From NCBI GenBank assembly GCA_036971615.1, contig JAYKKR010000005.1, positions 1,736,001-1,800,000 on the forward strand: a stretch of DNA of 64,000 nucleotides. Reading direction: 5' to 3'. This DNA is from Amyloporia xantha (Eukaryota; Basidiomycota; Agaricomycetes; Polyporales; Adustoporiaceae). Each line of letters starts with the position of its first letter. Positions within the stretch are counted from its first letter, which is position 1. Made by a program: the position numbers and the translations under genes. Positions 13,239-24,332 of the stretch are shown here, piece after piece. The notes beneath the pieces were generated by a model. That model ran no database searches and had not been told where the DNA came from. It worked only from the letters and a program-made list of their open reading frames with translations.

Positions 13239-15332
13239 ATGTTGATACTTCCAATCATCTTCGCTTATTTCTTTGCAGTGGCTGGCATCCTCACCAGCTA
13301 TTCTCCGGCGATATCTAGGTTTCGTCGCCCGAGCCTAGGCGAGTCGTTCAAGTGCATTCAAGAGCTACCCTGGTGAGCGTTGTCGTTGAACGGGATGTCA
13401 GCTGTGACTGAAGGGACTGTACCACGTCTCCAGGTCGGTGGCAAATCCAATCCTATGGCTTCCAGACGGGTCGCTGGTCGACTCCGGGGCATTGTTATAC
13501 AAGGCGGCACTGTCTCGAGGACTAGCATTGTATAACGGTCCTCTGATGGCCGCTCTTGACGCGGCACCTCCAATCTCCCTTGCATCCCTCCTGACATCGA
13601 GCTCCGAGCGCTCTCAACCGGCATTCACGTTCTCCAATACTTCCTACGGCAACTATACCGACGACGAGATAGCCACCGAACTGATCCGTCTCCTGGGGGA
13701 TGCGTTGGTCTTCTACCACGCCCAATCCCCGGACAATTTGTCGATCGTCGAAGAGCAGATGATGCCGAGCCCAAACACCTCCCTGTCGATCTCTGAACCT
13801 CCGGAACCTGTGTTCACATTCTCCAATGAGACCTACGACGACAAATCCAACGCCGAGCAAATCCATCTATCTTTGGAGGCAGGAAGTCCTGTCAACGAGT
13901 TGGTTCTCTATTACGCCGGATCCCTCCAGTCGATGAATGATTCTTGGACCTTGAAAGTCTCAGCACAGCCAGCGACGGACGTCATCACCTCACTGTCAAT
14001 CATCGATGCGTCCGAGCCTGTGTTCGCGGATTTCAACACCTCCGACAACAACTACGTTGGAGACGAGGCAGGCTACGACGGACTCGACCAATCGATATGG
14101 CACGCGTCTGACGTCGAGGAGTTCAATATGTGTCATGCGCAATCCTCACAGCTGGCAGAGCTCCTTTCGATCTTCCAAACAGAGCCAACGCCAAGTGCCA
14201 GCCCATCCCTGTCGATGCCCGAGACTTCTGATCCCTCCGAAACTGTCTCTATGACTTTCGACACCAACGGCGACAGTCTGGTTCTCAACGAACGCGTCCA
14301 TCTACTACTGAAGCTCGGAGTCATCGTTCACGAGTCTGACGCCGACGAGTTCAATATGTGTCATGCGCAATCCTCACAGCTTGCCGAGCTCCTGTCGATC
14401 TTCCAAACAGAGCCAACGCCAAATGCCAGCCCGTCCCTGTCGATGCCCGAGCGTTCTGATGCCACCGAAGTTGCGTCTATGCCTTTCGACACGGACGGCG
14501 ACATTCTCGTCCTCAACGAACGCGTCGATCTACCACCGAAGCCGGAAGTTATCGTTCACGAGTCTATCCAAGATCAAGCACACTTCTTCCACCCGGGCGA
14601 CGTCTGTTCGGCATTCGAAGAGCAGCCAATGTGCAATGGAAGTAGTTCCGATACCGGCACATTCCCCACCTCAGGTCCGGATGACGGTCACGACAGCAAC
14701 GGCGACAGATGGCTTGCTCTCCGCATTTTCTTATTCATCGGCATGTTGGTAACATGTTGGGTAGAATACGTCAGCTTGCCTGTAGGTCTGATTACATGTC
14801 TCGTGAAGAACACACCGCACTGACACGAGGATTCATTGATGTTGCAGAATAGTGAAGACACCACGGAGGACATCCCTGCCGAAAGGTAATAACTCGATGG
14901 ACACTACCTGTACCCAGGTTTGCTGACAACACTGTACTCAGCTACTCGGCGTCTGAGAGCTCTGAACTTAGCTCCAGCACCTCCTCCGACACATGCGATA
15001 GTTCGTCCAGTTCGAGATCGTCGCGGCGTGAAAGATACAACCTGCCGAATCATCTTCGTGGCAAAGCATTGAAGGACGCATACAACAAGGCAAGGTTCAA
15101 GGAACGCCGTCTCAAGAAGAGAGCCCAAGAGAAGCTGACGCCTTCGTCGTCGATGTCGTCGATGTCGGCCTCGAGTGATGGTGACGTGCCCGTGGCCGGA
15201 CCATCGAAGCTGCCGGACACCACACGAGATGAGTCGTTGACTCTGCCAACTGAAGCTGAAGGTAGTACGTCGGTGGCTGGTCGCTCCCTCATTCCGCTGG
15301 CGGAGGGAGCGACGCTGGTCGAAGGACTGTAG
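13239..15332 (+). CDS. Single-pass membrane protein with five ~70-residue repeats, unknown function
   Basis: I do not recognise this family. Four exons keep phase: 13239-13372, 13434-14781, 14848-14885 and 14942-15332, giving 636 aa. The N-terminus (MLILPIIFAYFFAVAGIL) is a signal peptide or signal anchor. Residues ~107-460 hold five degenerate tandem repeats starting near 107, 170, 240, 315 and 391, rich in Asp, Glu and Ser with several N-glycosylation sequons (NTS, NYT, NLS, NET, NDS). Repeats 3 and 4 are nearly identical, each with FNMCHAQSSQLAELLSIFQ. A hydrophobic segment follows at ~473-493 (ALRIFLFIGMLVTCWVEYV). The cytosolic tail has a poly-Ser stretch, then a strongly basic helix (KARFKERRLKKRAQEKL), and a Ser/Thr-rich end. 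Topology suggests repeats outside, tail inside. The stop codon lies inside a strong hairpin (15326-15362). Confidence 0.75.
14121..14576. repeat. Tandem 228-bp coding duplication (repeats 3 and 4)
   Basis: The segment starting GTTCAATATG at 14121 recurs at 14349, a period of 228 bp or 76 codons, with mostly third-position differences at first and more divergence downstream. It is the youngest pair in the five-repeat array of the host gene. Confidence 0.85.
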
Positions 15333-15362
15333 GCGCGCCGCATGGAACGGCGCGCCTACGGT
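15326..15362. repeat. GC-rich hairpin spanning the stop codon
   Basis: A perfect 11-bp stem, GTAGGCGCGCC (15329-15339) and its complement (15349-15359), encloses a 9-nt loop. It extends by a G-U wobble, a C-G and an A-U pair to 14 bp in RNA. The TAG stop codon of the repeat membrane protein (15330-15332) is inside the 5' arm. Confidence 0.85.
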
Positions 15363-16454
15363 GTAGGATGCGTCTCTGCGAGTGAGTGTGTCGCATTGTA
15401 TGCATCTACGATGACGACTGACTGCTCTCGCACAGTAATTTCGGTGATCACCTGCAGGAGAAGACCTGTGCGGCATACGGACCAGTTAGTGGTTCCCCCT
15501 GCGCCGCGTCGTTTTCATCCGAATTGGTCGTCACCAGCTAGTAGAGCGCGGCTCGTTGGTGAGTGACTGCCTACAATCTGTCTGACAGCGGGACTGACGC
15601 ACATGGCGCAAGAGCGAGTACTACATTCGACACACCGGCAGACGAATCGTTTTCAAGGACAGCATCTCGGACTCGTGCGCACTATGCGTCGTCATCCTTT
15701 TACAAGTACTGGGCTAGACTCGACTATAACATTACTATTCCTGTGTCTCTTCATCGATTTGTATCATTTGTGCCTGCGTGTATCATGATCAGCGTCCCTT
15801 CATCCCTTCAATAGCTTGTACTAATCGATTAGAACTCAAATGTAGCAATTAGGACTGCCTGGCTGGATTACGACCGATTGTACTTCTACTACCGCCTGTG
15901 ATTGTAGCATTACTTTTTCTTGAATTGTATCATTTGACTCGGAACATCATGGACTTAAGATAATTTGTCACGTACGACATTATATTGAGCATGGATGTGC
16001 GGTTGGCCTTGCCTAGCTATGTCTACAAATCATGAATGGATCCGCGGAGCTCACCCGAACTACTTACGCGAAGAATTGTCACACATCCTGTGTATGTGAC
16101 GAGCGCGTCCGCTCGTCAAGAATTCATACGCACGCTGCCAGAAGACTATCATCCGCTGCCAGTATTATCCTCGGAGCTCTTCAAGCCCCGAGCTTTATAA
16201 TTTCACAAGCGTCTCAATATGTGCTCACGGTGAATCATATGCTTAGCAATGCATAACTGCAGCTTCAAATCGAGATGTTTTAACCACCAGTAACCCCTAG
16301 ATAATACAGCCATAGTGCAGCAACAGACCCTTCTGAAGACGGACACGTATCCACACGCAGCCGCTCTGCAATGCCATCTGTCCGTTAGTCTCGGAGAAAT
16401 TTCCGTGGCACCACTAGACATGCATACCTTCACCCGACGGGAAAAGGAGCGCGT
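15363..16454. other. Intergenic, nothing recognised
   Basis: Convergent 3' regions of the repeat membrane protein and the small Cys peptide gene. Frames are short and have no recognisable motif. Confidence 0.55.
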
Positions 16455-16606
16455 TTACTTGCTCTTAGGTGGCTCAGCGCACCCGCAAGTCGGCCAGGCA
16501 CATGTGCCGCCGTTCTTCTCGGTGTTAGCGCACTTGACGGTGTCCTGCAGACCAACGTCAGATGAGAGTCCGAGTACTATTTTGTGTAGAGCATACTCAC
16601 AGACAT
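16455..16606 (-). CDS. 31-residue Cys-containing peptide, metallothionein-like
   Basis: This gene is too small for routine ORF calling. Exon 1 is only ATG TCT (16606-16601), followed by a GTGAGT donor and a CTGCAG acceptor; exon 2 (16544-16455) runs to a TAA. The product is 31 aa and starts MSDTVKCANTEK. It has four cysteines in the pattern C-x9-C-x4-C-x-C and a Lys-rich end (PPKSK). A TATA box lies 92 bp upstream on the same strand. The CxC motif and size suggest a short metallothionein-like metal chelator, but classical fungal metallothioneins have six or more cysteines, so it may be another kind of small peptide. It has no secretion signal and no CaaX end, so it is not a mating pheromone. 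Support is the TATA box plus consensus splice sites only. Confidence 0.5.
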
Positions 16607-16697
16607 GGTTGTTGGGAAAAGAGGTTGGAGGTAAGAGTAGTTGAGTTGGCTGAGTGGTGTGGCGGGTGACTGACGTTTGCTCTGAATCCTGGTGGTC

Positions 16698-16705
16698 TTT
16701 TATAG
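16698..16705 (-). promoter_or_regulatory. TATA box of the small Cys peptide gene
   Basis: Reads CTATAAAA on the minus strand, 92 bases before the start codon at 16606. Confidence 0.6.
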
Positions 16706-17962
16706 CCCAAGTGGGGCGCTTTCACAGGCCGCCTGGATGCAGACGGTAAGCGGTAATCGTAATGTCAGAAATGCCATTGGCGAAGCCACGTTCCAGTTAC
16801 GGTGAGCCTGTATGTCACGACCTTCGATACAAGAATCCGACTTATAGCCTGCCAATCCGCATCGATGGATTTGTGCTCGATGATAATTGAATGCGGACTG
16901 ATTAGCCGCAAACCCCCCAACATATACGTGTGCACGCTTATCGGAGAAGGCAACGATACAATTTATGCCTTGGTGGAACAACTTCCGAGTCTGTGACGCC
17001 ACCAATCATTTTCTTGAGCTGGCTTCCAGTCGCATTGCAGCTATTGCATGCCCAATCTCTCATGCATGTTGCGGGGTTATGTGATTATTTCCAGTCCATG
17101 ACGTCGCCCAAATTTTGCACAATAAAGTCCAGCGCCTAGGTGCATTCTCCTGGGATGCGCTCAAGTTGTGACGGGACTCCGTAATGGTTACTGTTTGAAA
17201 ACTCATATGAGACATTTTCAAGCACAGAACATAAAATGGTGCCAAATAGAGCGACATACGTTGTGTTGCAGACAGGCTCAGCTTCCTTCAAGCGCAAAAT
17301 TCGAGTTCTTGATGGCTTCTAAGCGGAAACTCAGTATGGGCGCGTGTGGGCGATCATGAGCTTGGGACGACAAATGAATTAAACTTTTCGAGTACTAGCA
17401 TGAAAATGGCGCAATAACATCGTCGCGAGTTCCCCATGCACCGAGGAACACAACATACAGATATTCATTGAATCACATCAGCGTAGAATTGAAACTTCGC
17501 CGCACCCCATGATTATATGCCGCTGGCATCAAAGTTCCTGGGGGCAACTATTAGCGAGCATAGCGATAGGAGAATGACCACGAGATTTGTTCGGAATTAC
17601 AACTTTCATATTCGACCTAGAGACAAGCCTCGCTCTTTCCAAAACTCAGTAAAGGGGGCGTTTCCAATTGTACATGGACAAGCGTGAAGGAGTTCTGTTT
17701 GCGTCGGATGGCTTCACGTTCTTGGCGTCTATAATCTGATCGAGGCCGACGTTCTCGTGCCATTACCAAATAAAGCAAAGGGCGGGCGGACGCAGATTGA
17801 GACACGTGATTAACCACTTCCCCGAAGATCGGACGACTTTCCTTGGGTGAATCCGTGCTGCTAGAAGGCCTCGTCTCTCAGTCTCTCAGCTCATTCCTAC
17901 AGCGAACAGAGCGCATATTACCATTCCAATACGATCCCAAAAATATTACGCACAGAAATATC
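16706..17962. other. Intergenic, nothing recognised
   Basis: Divergent flank between the small Cys peptide gene and HEM2. It has only short frames with no motif. Confidence 0.55.
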
Positions 17963-19263
17963 ATGGATATCTCGTAAGTGTTGGATTCTGCTATCGACTC
18001 ATTCTCCCGCTAATCCCAATCTTGACACGCTGAAACCCTCCTACAGATCGGTCCTCCAAGGCGGCTACCAACACCCGCTCTCGCGCTCATGGCAGGCACG
18101 CAGGCAGATCACCAAGTCCATGCTCATGTACCCCATATTCATTACCGACGACCCCGATGCGGACGTCGATATCCCGTCCCTTCCAGGCCAGCATCGCTGG
18201 GGCGTGAACAAGCTTGAAGAGTTCCTCGGCCCACTTGTCAAGAAAGGTCTCAGTAGCGTTATTCTCTTTGGCGTGCCCCTGACTTGCATCAAGGTATACT
18301 TTTCCTCTATCTCCGCAACCGTGAATAATCATCTCCCGCTCCTCCCGCCTTCAGGACGAGCGCGGCACCCCCGCCGACGACCCATCGGGCCCTGTCATCC
18401 TCGCCATTCGCAAGCTCCGCGCGCTCTTCCCCACCCTCTACATCGCAGCCGACGTCTGCCTCTGCGAGTACACCTCGCACGGGCACTGCGGGGTGTTCCG
18501 CCAGGACGGCTCGATCGACCCCGTCCCCTCCGCCGCGCGCATTGCCGAGGTCGCGCTCTCGTACGCCCGCGCGGGCGCGCACTGCGTCGCGCCGAGCGAC
18601 ATGATGGACGGGCGCATCAAGGCGATCAAGCGCGCGCTCATCGACGGCGGGTACGGCAACCAGTGCACGCTGATGGCGTACTCGGCCAAGTTCGCGAGCG
18701 CGCTGTATGGGCCGTTCAGGTGAGGCGCGGGTGTCTGGTGGGCGGACGAGACCTGATTGGCTGGATCGCATGCAGAGACGCTGCAGGCAGCGCACCCGCG
18801 TTCGGGGACCGTAAATGCTACCAGCTTCCTCCGCAAGGAAAGGGTCTTGCGCGCCGCGCCATCGTACGTTCACGTCCGCCGTCGCGGCCCCTCTCTTCAA
18901 TCCAGCTAATGCACTCGATTTTGCCGTGCCCAGCAACGTGACGTTGCCGAAGGCGCCGACATCGTCATGGTCAAGCCCGCACTGCCCTACCTCGACATCA
19001 TCCAGGACGCTGCCCAGCTGGCGCCCGACCACCCGCTCGCGTGCTATCAAGTCAGTGGTGAGTACGCGATGGTCGTTGCCGGTGCACGGGCGGGTGTGTA
19101 TGACCTCCGTACGATGGCGTTTGAGACCGTGGAGAGCATGGTTCGGGCCGGTGCGTCGTATTTGTGCTTGCATCTCGTTGTGACAATGTGCTAACTTACT
19201 ATAGGATGCACGCTGATCCTGACCTATTTCACGCCTCAGTTCCTAGATTGGCTATCTGAGTGA
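17963..19263 (+). CDS. HEM2: Delta-aminolevulinic acid dehydratase (porphobilinogen synthase)
   Basis: Condenses two 5-aminolevulinate molecules to porphobilinogen in heme synthesis, in the cytosol. Six exons in phase: 17963-17973, 18047-18293, 18355-18719, 18776-18863, 18934-19150 and 19205-19263, giving 328 aa, the usual length. Visible family features are the N-terminal QHPLSRSWQ, the zinc-site cysteines in DVCLCEYTSHGHCG, APSDMMDGRIKAIK with the first active-site lysine, and DIVMVKPALPYLD with the Schiff-base lysine, then YQVSGEYAM. The first exon is only 11 nt, which fixes the start. The central exon is markedly GC-rich, with strong third-position C/G, unlike its flanks. Confidence 0.97.
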
Positions 19264-19552
19264 CGGCCCCTGGGCTAACTTAAAACGCGTACTAACAGAC
19301 AAACGCATGCTGCATGTACTATCAGAAACCACAACTTTCCAAAATATAACAGTACTGCTCGGAAAAGAAATCAAATGCAGCGTGGTGACTGGCTTGAAAA
19401 CATCACCTATTCTTTACCCATCGCTTGGAGGCCATTCTTATGCTGGCGCAGCCGCCAATCAAGACAATATACACCACGGCAGTATATGAAGCAAGAAGTT
19501 TTCGTGACGTCGTGAAGAATCATTATTAGGTAGTCTCAGACGTATGGGCAGA

Positions 19553-20552
19553 TTATCTGTTTTTCACACTCTCCAGTTTCTCCTCAGCTATTGTGGGTGA
19601 CTCTTTGTTTGAAATGACTGCAGCTTCTGGCGCAGGCTGAAAGGCAGGTAACTGAGTCACCGCAAAGCCAGCAACCCCCAGCACTAGTAGAAAAGTATTA
19701 GATGCGAATATATGCGTGCGTGGAGAAAGACTTACGAAACCCGGTGAGCTTCTCGAAGGGCGTGTGGAAATATACGCTCGTCGTGTAAGACGCGAACATC
19801 ATGAGGGCGACAATTACCACGTTCGCGAACACAGCGTACTTGTGTAAGGGTGGCCATTCTGACTGTGCACGGTCGATATTCTGGCTGGACTGAGAGAATG
19901 ACGTGCGGAGCTGGTCCAAGAGGAATAGTGTCCCCATTGTGAGGAGGAATATATGTCCTGAGACGTCATGGCCCCTCCGCAACCTTGGCTTCGCGTTCCA
20001 TCCATCTTCAGGGAGAAGCAATGACGCAGGAAACAGCGCAGGGTGCGTCAGCGCGGAGATCGTCGATTTGGAATAACAGTAGTCGTTTGGGACTGTCACG
20101 ATCGCGCCCGATGGCAGGTTGAGAACACACTCGCCGCCCGTGGTCGCGACGAGCCGATCGAGGACGGCAGGGCCGAAGAACCAGCTCGTGAACACGAGCC
20201 AGACGCCGGTAGCCGCGAGAAACTGGAAAACGCGCTCCTTCGTGCGTGCGCGGCGCGGGCTGGTGAGAAAGTGCGCGAGGAATGCGACGGTTATCCATCC
20301 CCAAATACGCTTGATGAAGTACACGTTAAGCGGGTTCTGTTTTGAAGCGAAGTAGTGCGTGCTGTGGAGAGGGTGGGGGAGATAGGTGAGGAGGGGATTG
20401 GACGTGTCAAGATAGCTGTTATTCAGGACAGAGTAGAGTGTACCGAAGAGAACAATAGATGCAACGGCGGTAAGAGATGCTATTCGGATGTCGAGCATGG
20501 TGGAGGTTGTTGGTGAAGAGGTGACAGGACTCGAAGTACTCCGTATGGCCAT
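19553..20552 (-). CDS. SCS3: FIT/Scs3 family acyl-CoA diphosphatase, ER membrane
   Basis: Homologue of yeast Scs3/Yft2 and animal FIT2, ER membrane enzymes needed for normal lipid-droplet budding and phospholipid balance. Two exons, 20552-19736 and 19683-19553, give 315 aa. Several hydrophobic segments are visible (for example ASLTAVASIVLFGTLYSVL, VFQFLAATGVWLVFTSWFF and HIFLLTMGTLFLLDQL). The two signature histidines are present in GHDVSGHIFLL and SVYFHTPFEKLTG. The short second exon supplies the hydrophobic end and a polar tail. The gene is tail-to-tail with HEM2, about 290 bp apart. An internal Met at 20498 could also start the protein before the first membrane segment. Confidence 0.9.
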
Positions 20553-21497
20553 GATTCACGTGCGCCGCGACACGTCCGGGACACGTCACTACGTCATAGC
20601 TCCCGACATGTCCCAGTATAGAAAGTCGGTCGAGAATCGTCAATCAACAACGCTATATATACTGAGACATTCATTGTAAGATTTCTCCAAGATAGCTTAC
20701 ACATACACAGGCTGCTCTTGAGTACCACAATGACCTGTGTACATCGACTTTCCTTCTGGTTTGTCTGTACAGCTTCCCAGCCGCACACTGAAATCATATC
20801 GCGCCCGAGAAGGCACATTATACCAGCGCTTTCCTCAATTAAAGTCGCTTTCTCTCGTTCCAAACTCACCTTTCGATGTTCAGTGTGTGTATACACGCCC
20901 AGCCAAAGGTCCATGACACGTTCCATCCTTGACGCGACACACTAACAACTATGTTGTTACCCGGGGATTTACAGGAACGGCTTAACTTGATTCACCAAGA
21001 GCCTTTTCCCTCTACATATCGGGTGCTCATAAACGCTGTCACTGGGCTTAGGAAGAAACGTTCGATGGTGAGTATCCGAAGCTTCTGCTTGCATCAATAT
21101 GTTCCACTTATCTGGAGATACCTGCGAGTGCCTGATAGCTCTCTGAAACTGACTACCAGTCGTGCATCGATAACGTACGTGACAAAGCTCGAGAACAACA
21201 AAGCGTAACCATGCGCGCCGGAGGGTCTTGTATCGCTCGGGCCTCTCGGACTTGGTCCGCTGATCCCGGTGTTTGAGAGGTCTGGCATCAGCGCGCAGAG
21301 CCTTGCCGATTGTCCTCATTTGTGATCACTGTTGTCATACCCGACACTTGATACCCTTTTATTATTTATCCTTTCTCGCAACTTAGGCTGCCTTCCCCTG
21401 GAGTCTGCTGGCGAGCTCATAGGGCTCTGTGATCCTAATAGCCTCTCTCTTTTCGATTCCACTCACTCTGTACGATTCGCCTCCTGCCTAATACACC
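20553..21497. other. Divergent promoter region between SCS3 and a membrane protein gene
   Basis: Frames here are 116 aa or shorter and show no domain. No clear TATA box was found for either gene. Confidence 0.55.
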
Positions 21498-23214
21498 ATG
21501 GCGTCATACCAGCCTTATAATATTACCTTGCTGGACGATGAACCCATGTTCAACTATCTGCCCCGCAGAGACGGACCACCAACATCCTCATGGTACCTCA
21601 ACTGGACAGGTGCCATCGAAGTGGGTCTCAGGTTCAACTATATTAATGACTTCTCTGACCTGTCTCATCGCAGCAACAATGGTATACCACAGATCTTTTT
21701 GGAGCATCCGTACAAATCGAATGGATTGGCACTGCAATTTGGCTGTATGGGACTGGTGAAGTTGGAGGATACACCACGACCACAGATACATCCCCACATG
21801 CTATAAATGCGGGAGGGAGTTCCTATTACGGTCTACTGTACAGCGAGACGGGACTAAATTATGGATCGCACTGGGTGAACGTCACTGTCGGAGAGGGTAC
21901 CCTCACTGTTCTCTCGGCCATGATAACCGTGGGCATGGGCGAAGTAAAGTGAGTCAGCGCAGTTATGGTACACACTTATCCAACGATACTCATTCGTGTA
22001 CTATTTTACAGCTCGACTCTTCAGAATCGTACTATCTCGATGACAAACGGATCAGCCGTAAATACCCCCTTCTTTAGTCTATCCAGCACATCAGATTGGA
22101 ACGTCACGGCTAACATTGGCCCGGCACGCTCTCTGCAAACGAACGTTCAATCTGCCAATTTAGTGTTTAGCCTGAATTCCACCGTGGCCTTCGCGATGTA
22201 CGGCATACAAGGATCCAATGCGGGTCTTTACAGCATCCTCGTTGACCCGCCACCACCATATTCTGGCGGCTCATATCAATACACGTACGATGCATACATG
22301 CCTGTGCCAGAGAATCAGGGTAGGATGGCCTTAGTGACAGGCTTGGATCGGACGCAGAACTACAGAGTGACAGTCATCAATGAGGAGTCGACTACCCTCA
22401 CGTTGCAGAGTATACTGGCATTTGATGCTCTTCCCGGGTAAGCGCTCCGTCTTTTCAGCTTCCTACGAAGGTCATTTACGATATCTCTGCGCAATAATAG
22501 GCCGACGTCTTCGTCATCGACATCGAGTGTTTCCCACAGCTCTACTGGTACCTCTGGTGCGTCGGCACAAGCGAATGCCTCGACAGGATCCCATGGGTTA
22601 AGTGCTGGTGGGATTGCTGGTGTGGCCGTGAGCCTTCCGTATTTCTGGTCGTATCAAATCCTCATGCGTTCCGACAGGTTGCAGGCGCAATAGTGCTGCT
22701 GGTCGGCCTGATCGCGCTCCTCGTATTTTTGCGTCGGCGTCAGCGTGACAGATATGCGGTTGAACTTGATGGGCCTATTCTCGATGGCGACGATACTGCA
22801 GTGCCTTATCCGAGTAATGGCATCTTCGTGTACCAGTCGGTTGCGCGACCATCTTCGCAAGACGAGGGGCCACCGGGCCCTGCAGTGCATGTGCCCTGTA
22901 AGCCAATTCCCACTATTTGGCGATATGGTGTTCCTGACGATACCGTACATGGCGCTCATACGATAGATACGAAGTCGTACACGGAATTACCCGCACCCTC
23001 GTCTGGTGAGGCCTCTGGGTCGTCCTCCGCTACTAGCTTCCCCGAGACCAAGCAACACGTCAGCTCTCCGTTGACATTGCCTAGCATCGTCGCACAATCT
23101 TCGGCCTCAGGCTCCACAAGTGCGGCTGGCGAGATACAGGAGCAAGACGCCGGTCGCATCCCGCCCACGCAGCCCCCTCAGTATGATCCCGCGTGGGTCG
23201 ACGGGCGGTCATGA
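21498..23214 (+). CDS. Single-pass membrane protein with glycosylated ectodomain, function unknown
   Basis: Five exons in phase: 21498-21620, 21674-21948, 22012-22437, 22501-22627 and 22678-23214, giving 495 aa. This matches a type I-like membrane protein family common in Agaricomycetes. The ectodomain (about 1-300) contains GASVQIEWIGTAIWLYG, SHWVNVTVGEGTLTV and GLYSILVDPPPPYSGG, which look like two beta-rich modules with many N-glycosylation sequons. A Ser/Thr/Gly linker follows, then one transmembrane helix (AGAIVLLVGLIALLVFL) closed by RRRQR. The cytosolic tail is Pro/Ser-rich and ends in TQPPQYDPAWVDGRS. There is no cleavable signal peptide at the start, as in related proteins. The role is not known; sensing or cell-wall contact would be a guess. 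Confidence 0.85.
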
Positions 23215-23459
23215 TTCGTGTGGAGAGTAGAGACCGCACGCGTTGGCATGCACGCATGTTCTTTCCTGCTTTAACATTGGGATCTGGTACATGATGCGAT
23301 ACGTGGACTCGTCTTTGAATGTGCTTTAAATCCCGAATTCTTATAATAGGTTGTCGCTCTCGAGTATATTTTTACGCGTATTCTTGGTTATTGACCAGTC
23401 ATTTATGGGTAAATGCTTCCCAGACTGGGCTATCTTCATGCAGAACTTTTGCAGAGAAA

Positions 23460-23478
23460 GTCGTCGTCGTCGTCGTCG
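23460..23478. repeat. (GTC)6 microsatellite
   Basis: Six GTC units followed by GTA, in non-coding sequence just downstream of a membrane protein gene. Confidence 0.8.
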
Positions 23479-24318
23479 TAGTGATGGAGTGCGATCTCCT
23501 ACATATGACCCGATTCCGAAGCTGTAGACGACTTTGTGTTGTCCGTGCGTCGCATTCTTCTGTGCACGTATCCGCTCTCACAATGTCATTTCCTATGACA
23601 GATGCATATTTTCTCCGGCAGCTGACTGCTGGCATCTGTCCGTGGGTCTATATACCAGTGTCGTGGCAACGGGTATCCCATCTGAGTGGCCTCAGGCTGT
23701 CGCATACTAGCTTCCTCCAGGACAACTAGGAGATCGCTGAAGTCCTCCAACTTATTCCAGAGTCGTAGCTACCACTGCGAGGCATTTTACAACTTGAATG
23801 TCATTTGCAAACAATATCGAGAAGAAGTTTGGTAAACTACCAATCATGAATGATCTTGCATGTAGTAGGGACGGAGAGACTCGGGATAACACGAATAAAG
23901 AACGAGTCCTTGATTGTAGCATTTGCAGATACCAAAAGCATTCGAGTTAGTTGCTTATGTATATACCGTGATGATATGAACACCGTACCCTGCTCTTCGG
24001 ACTTGACCACTTTTCTGTCACCGTCGGTGTTTTTTTCTTACATTTCTTGCATCTCATGCGGCGCCTAGTCGTGACCTCAGACCATCTCACCCTTTTATCT
24101 ACCGGCGACGGCAGCAGTTTTGTGTGTTCTCTCCACCGACAAGTCGTATATCGCAGTACCCTCTAATGTGAATATCCGTAATCCTCAATTGGACGATGCC
24201 GTTCTCTCCTCACAGCAAGTGTAGCCTACGTGCCCTGCAACTGCTCACCGTGGAATATTGCGCGTCGGTCGGTATCTATCACTCAGGCTGAGGAAGTGCG
24301 ACGCCACGGACTCTCGTT

Positions 24319-24332
24319 TCTCTCTCTCTCTC
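24319..24332. repeat. (TC)7 microsatellite
   Basis: Seven uninterrupted TC units in non-coding sequence. Confidence 0.8.
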
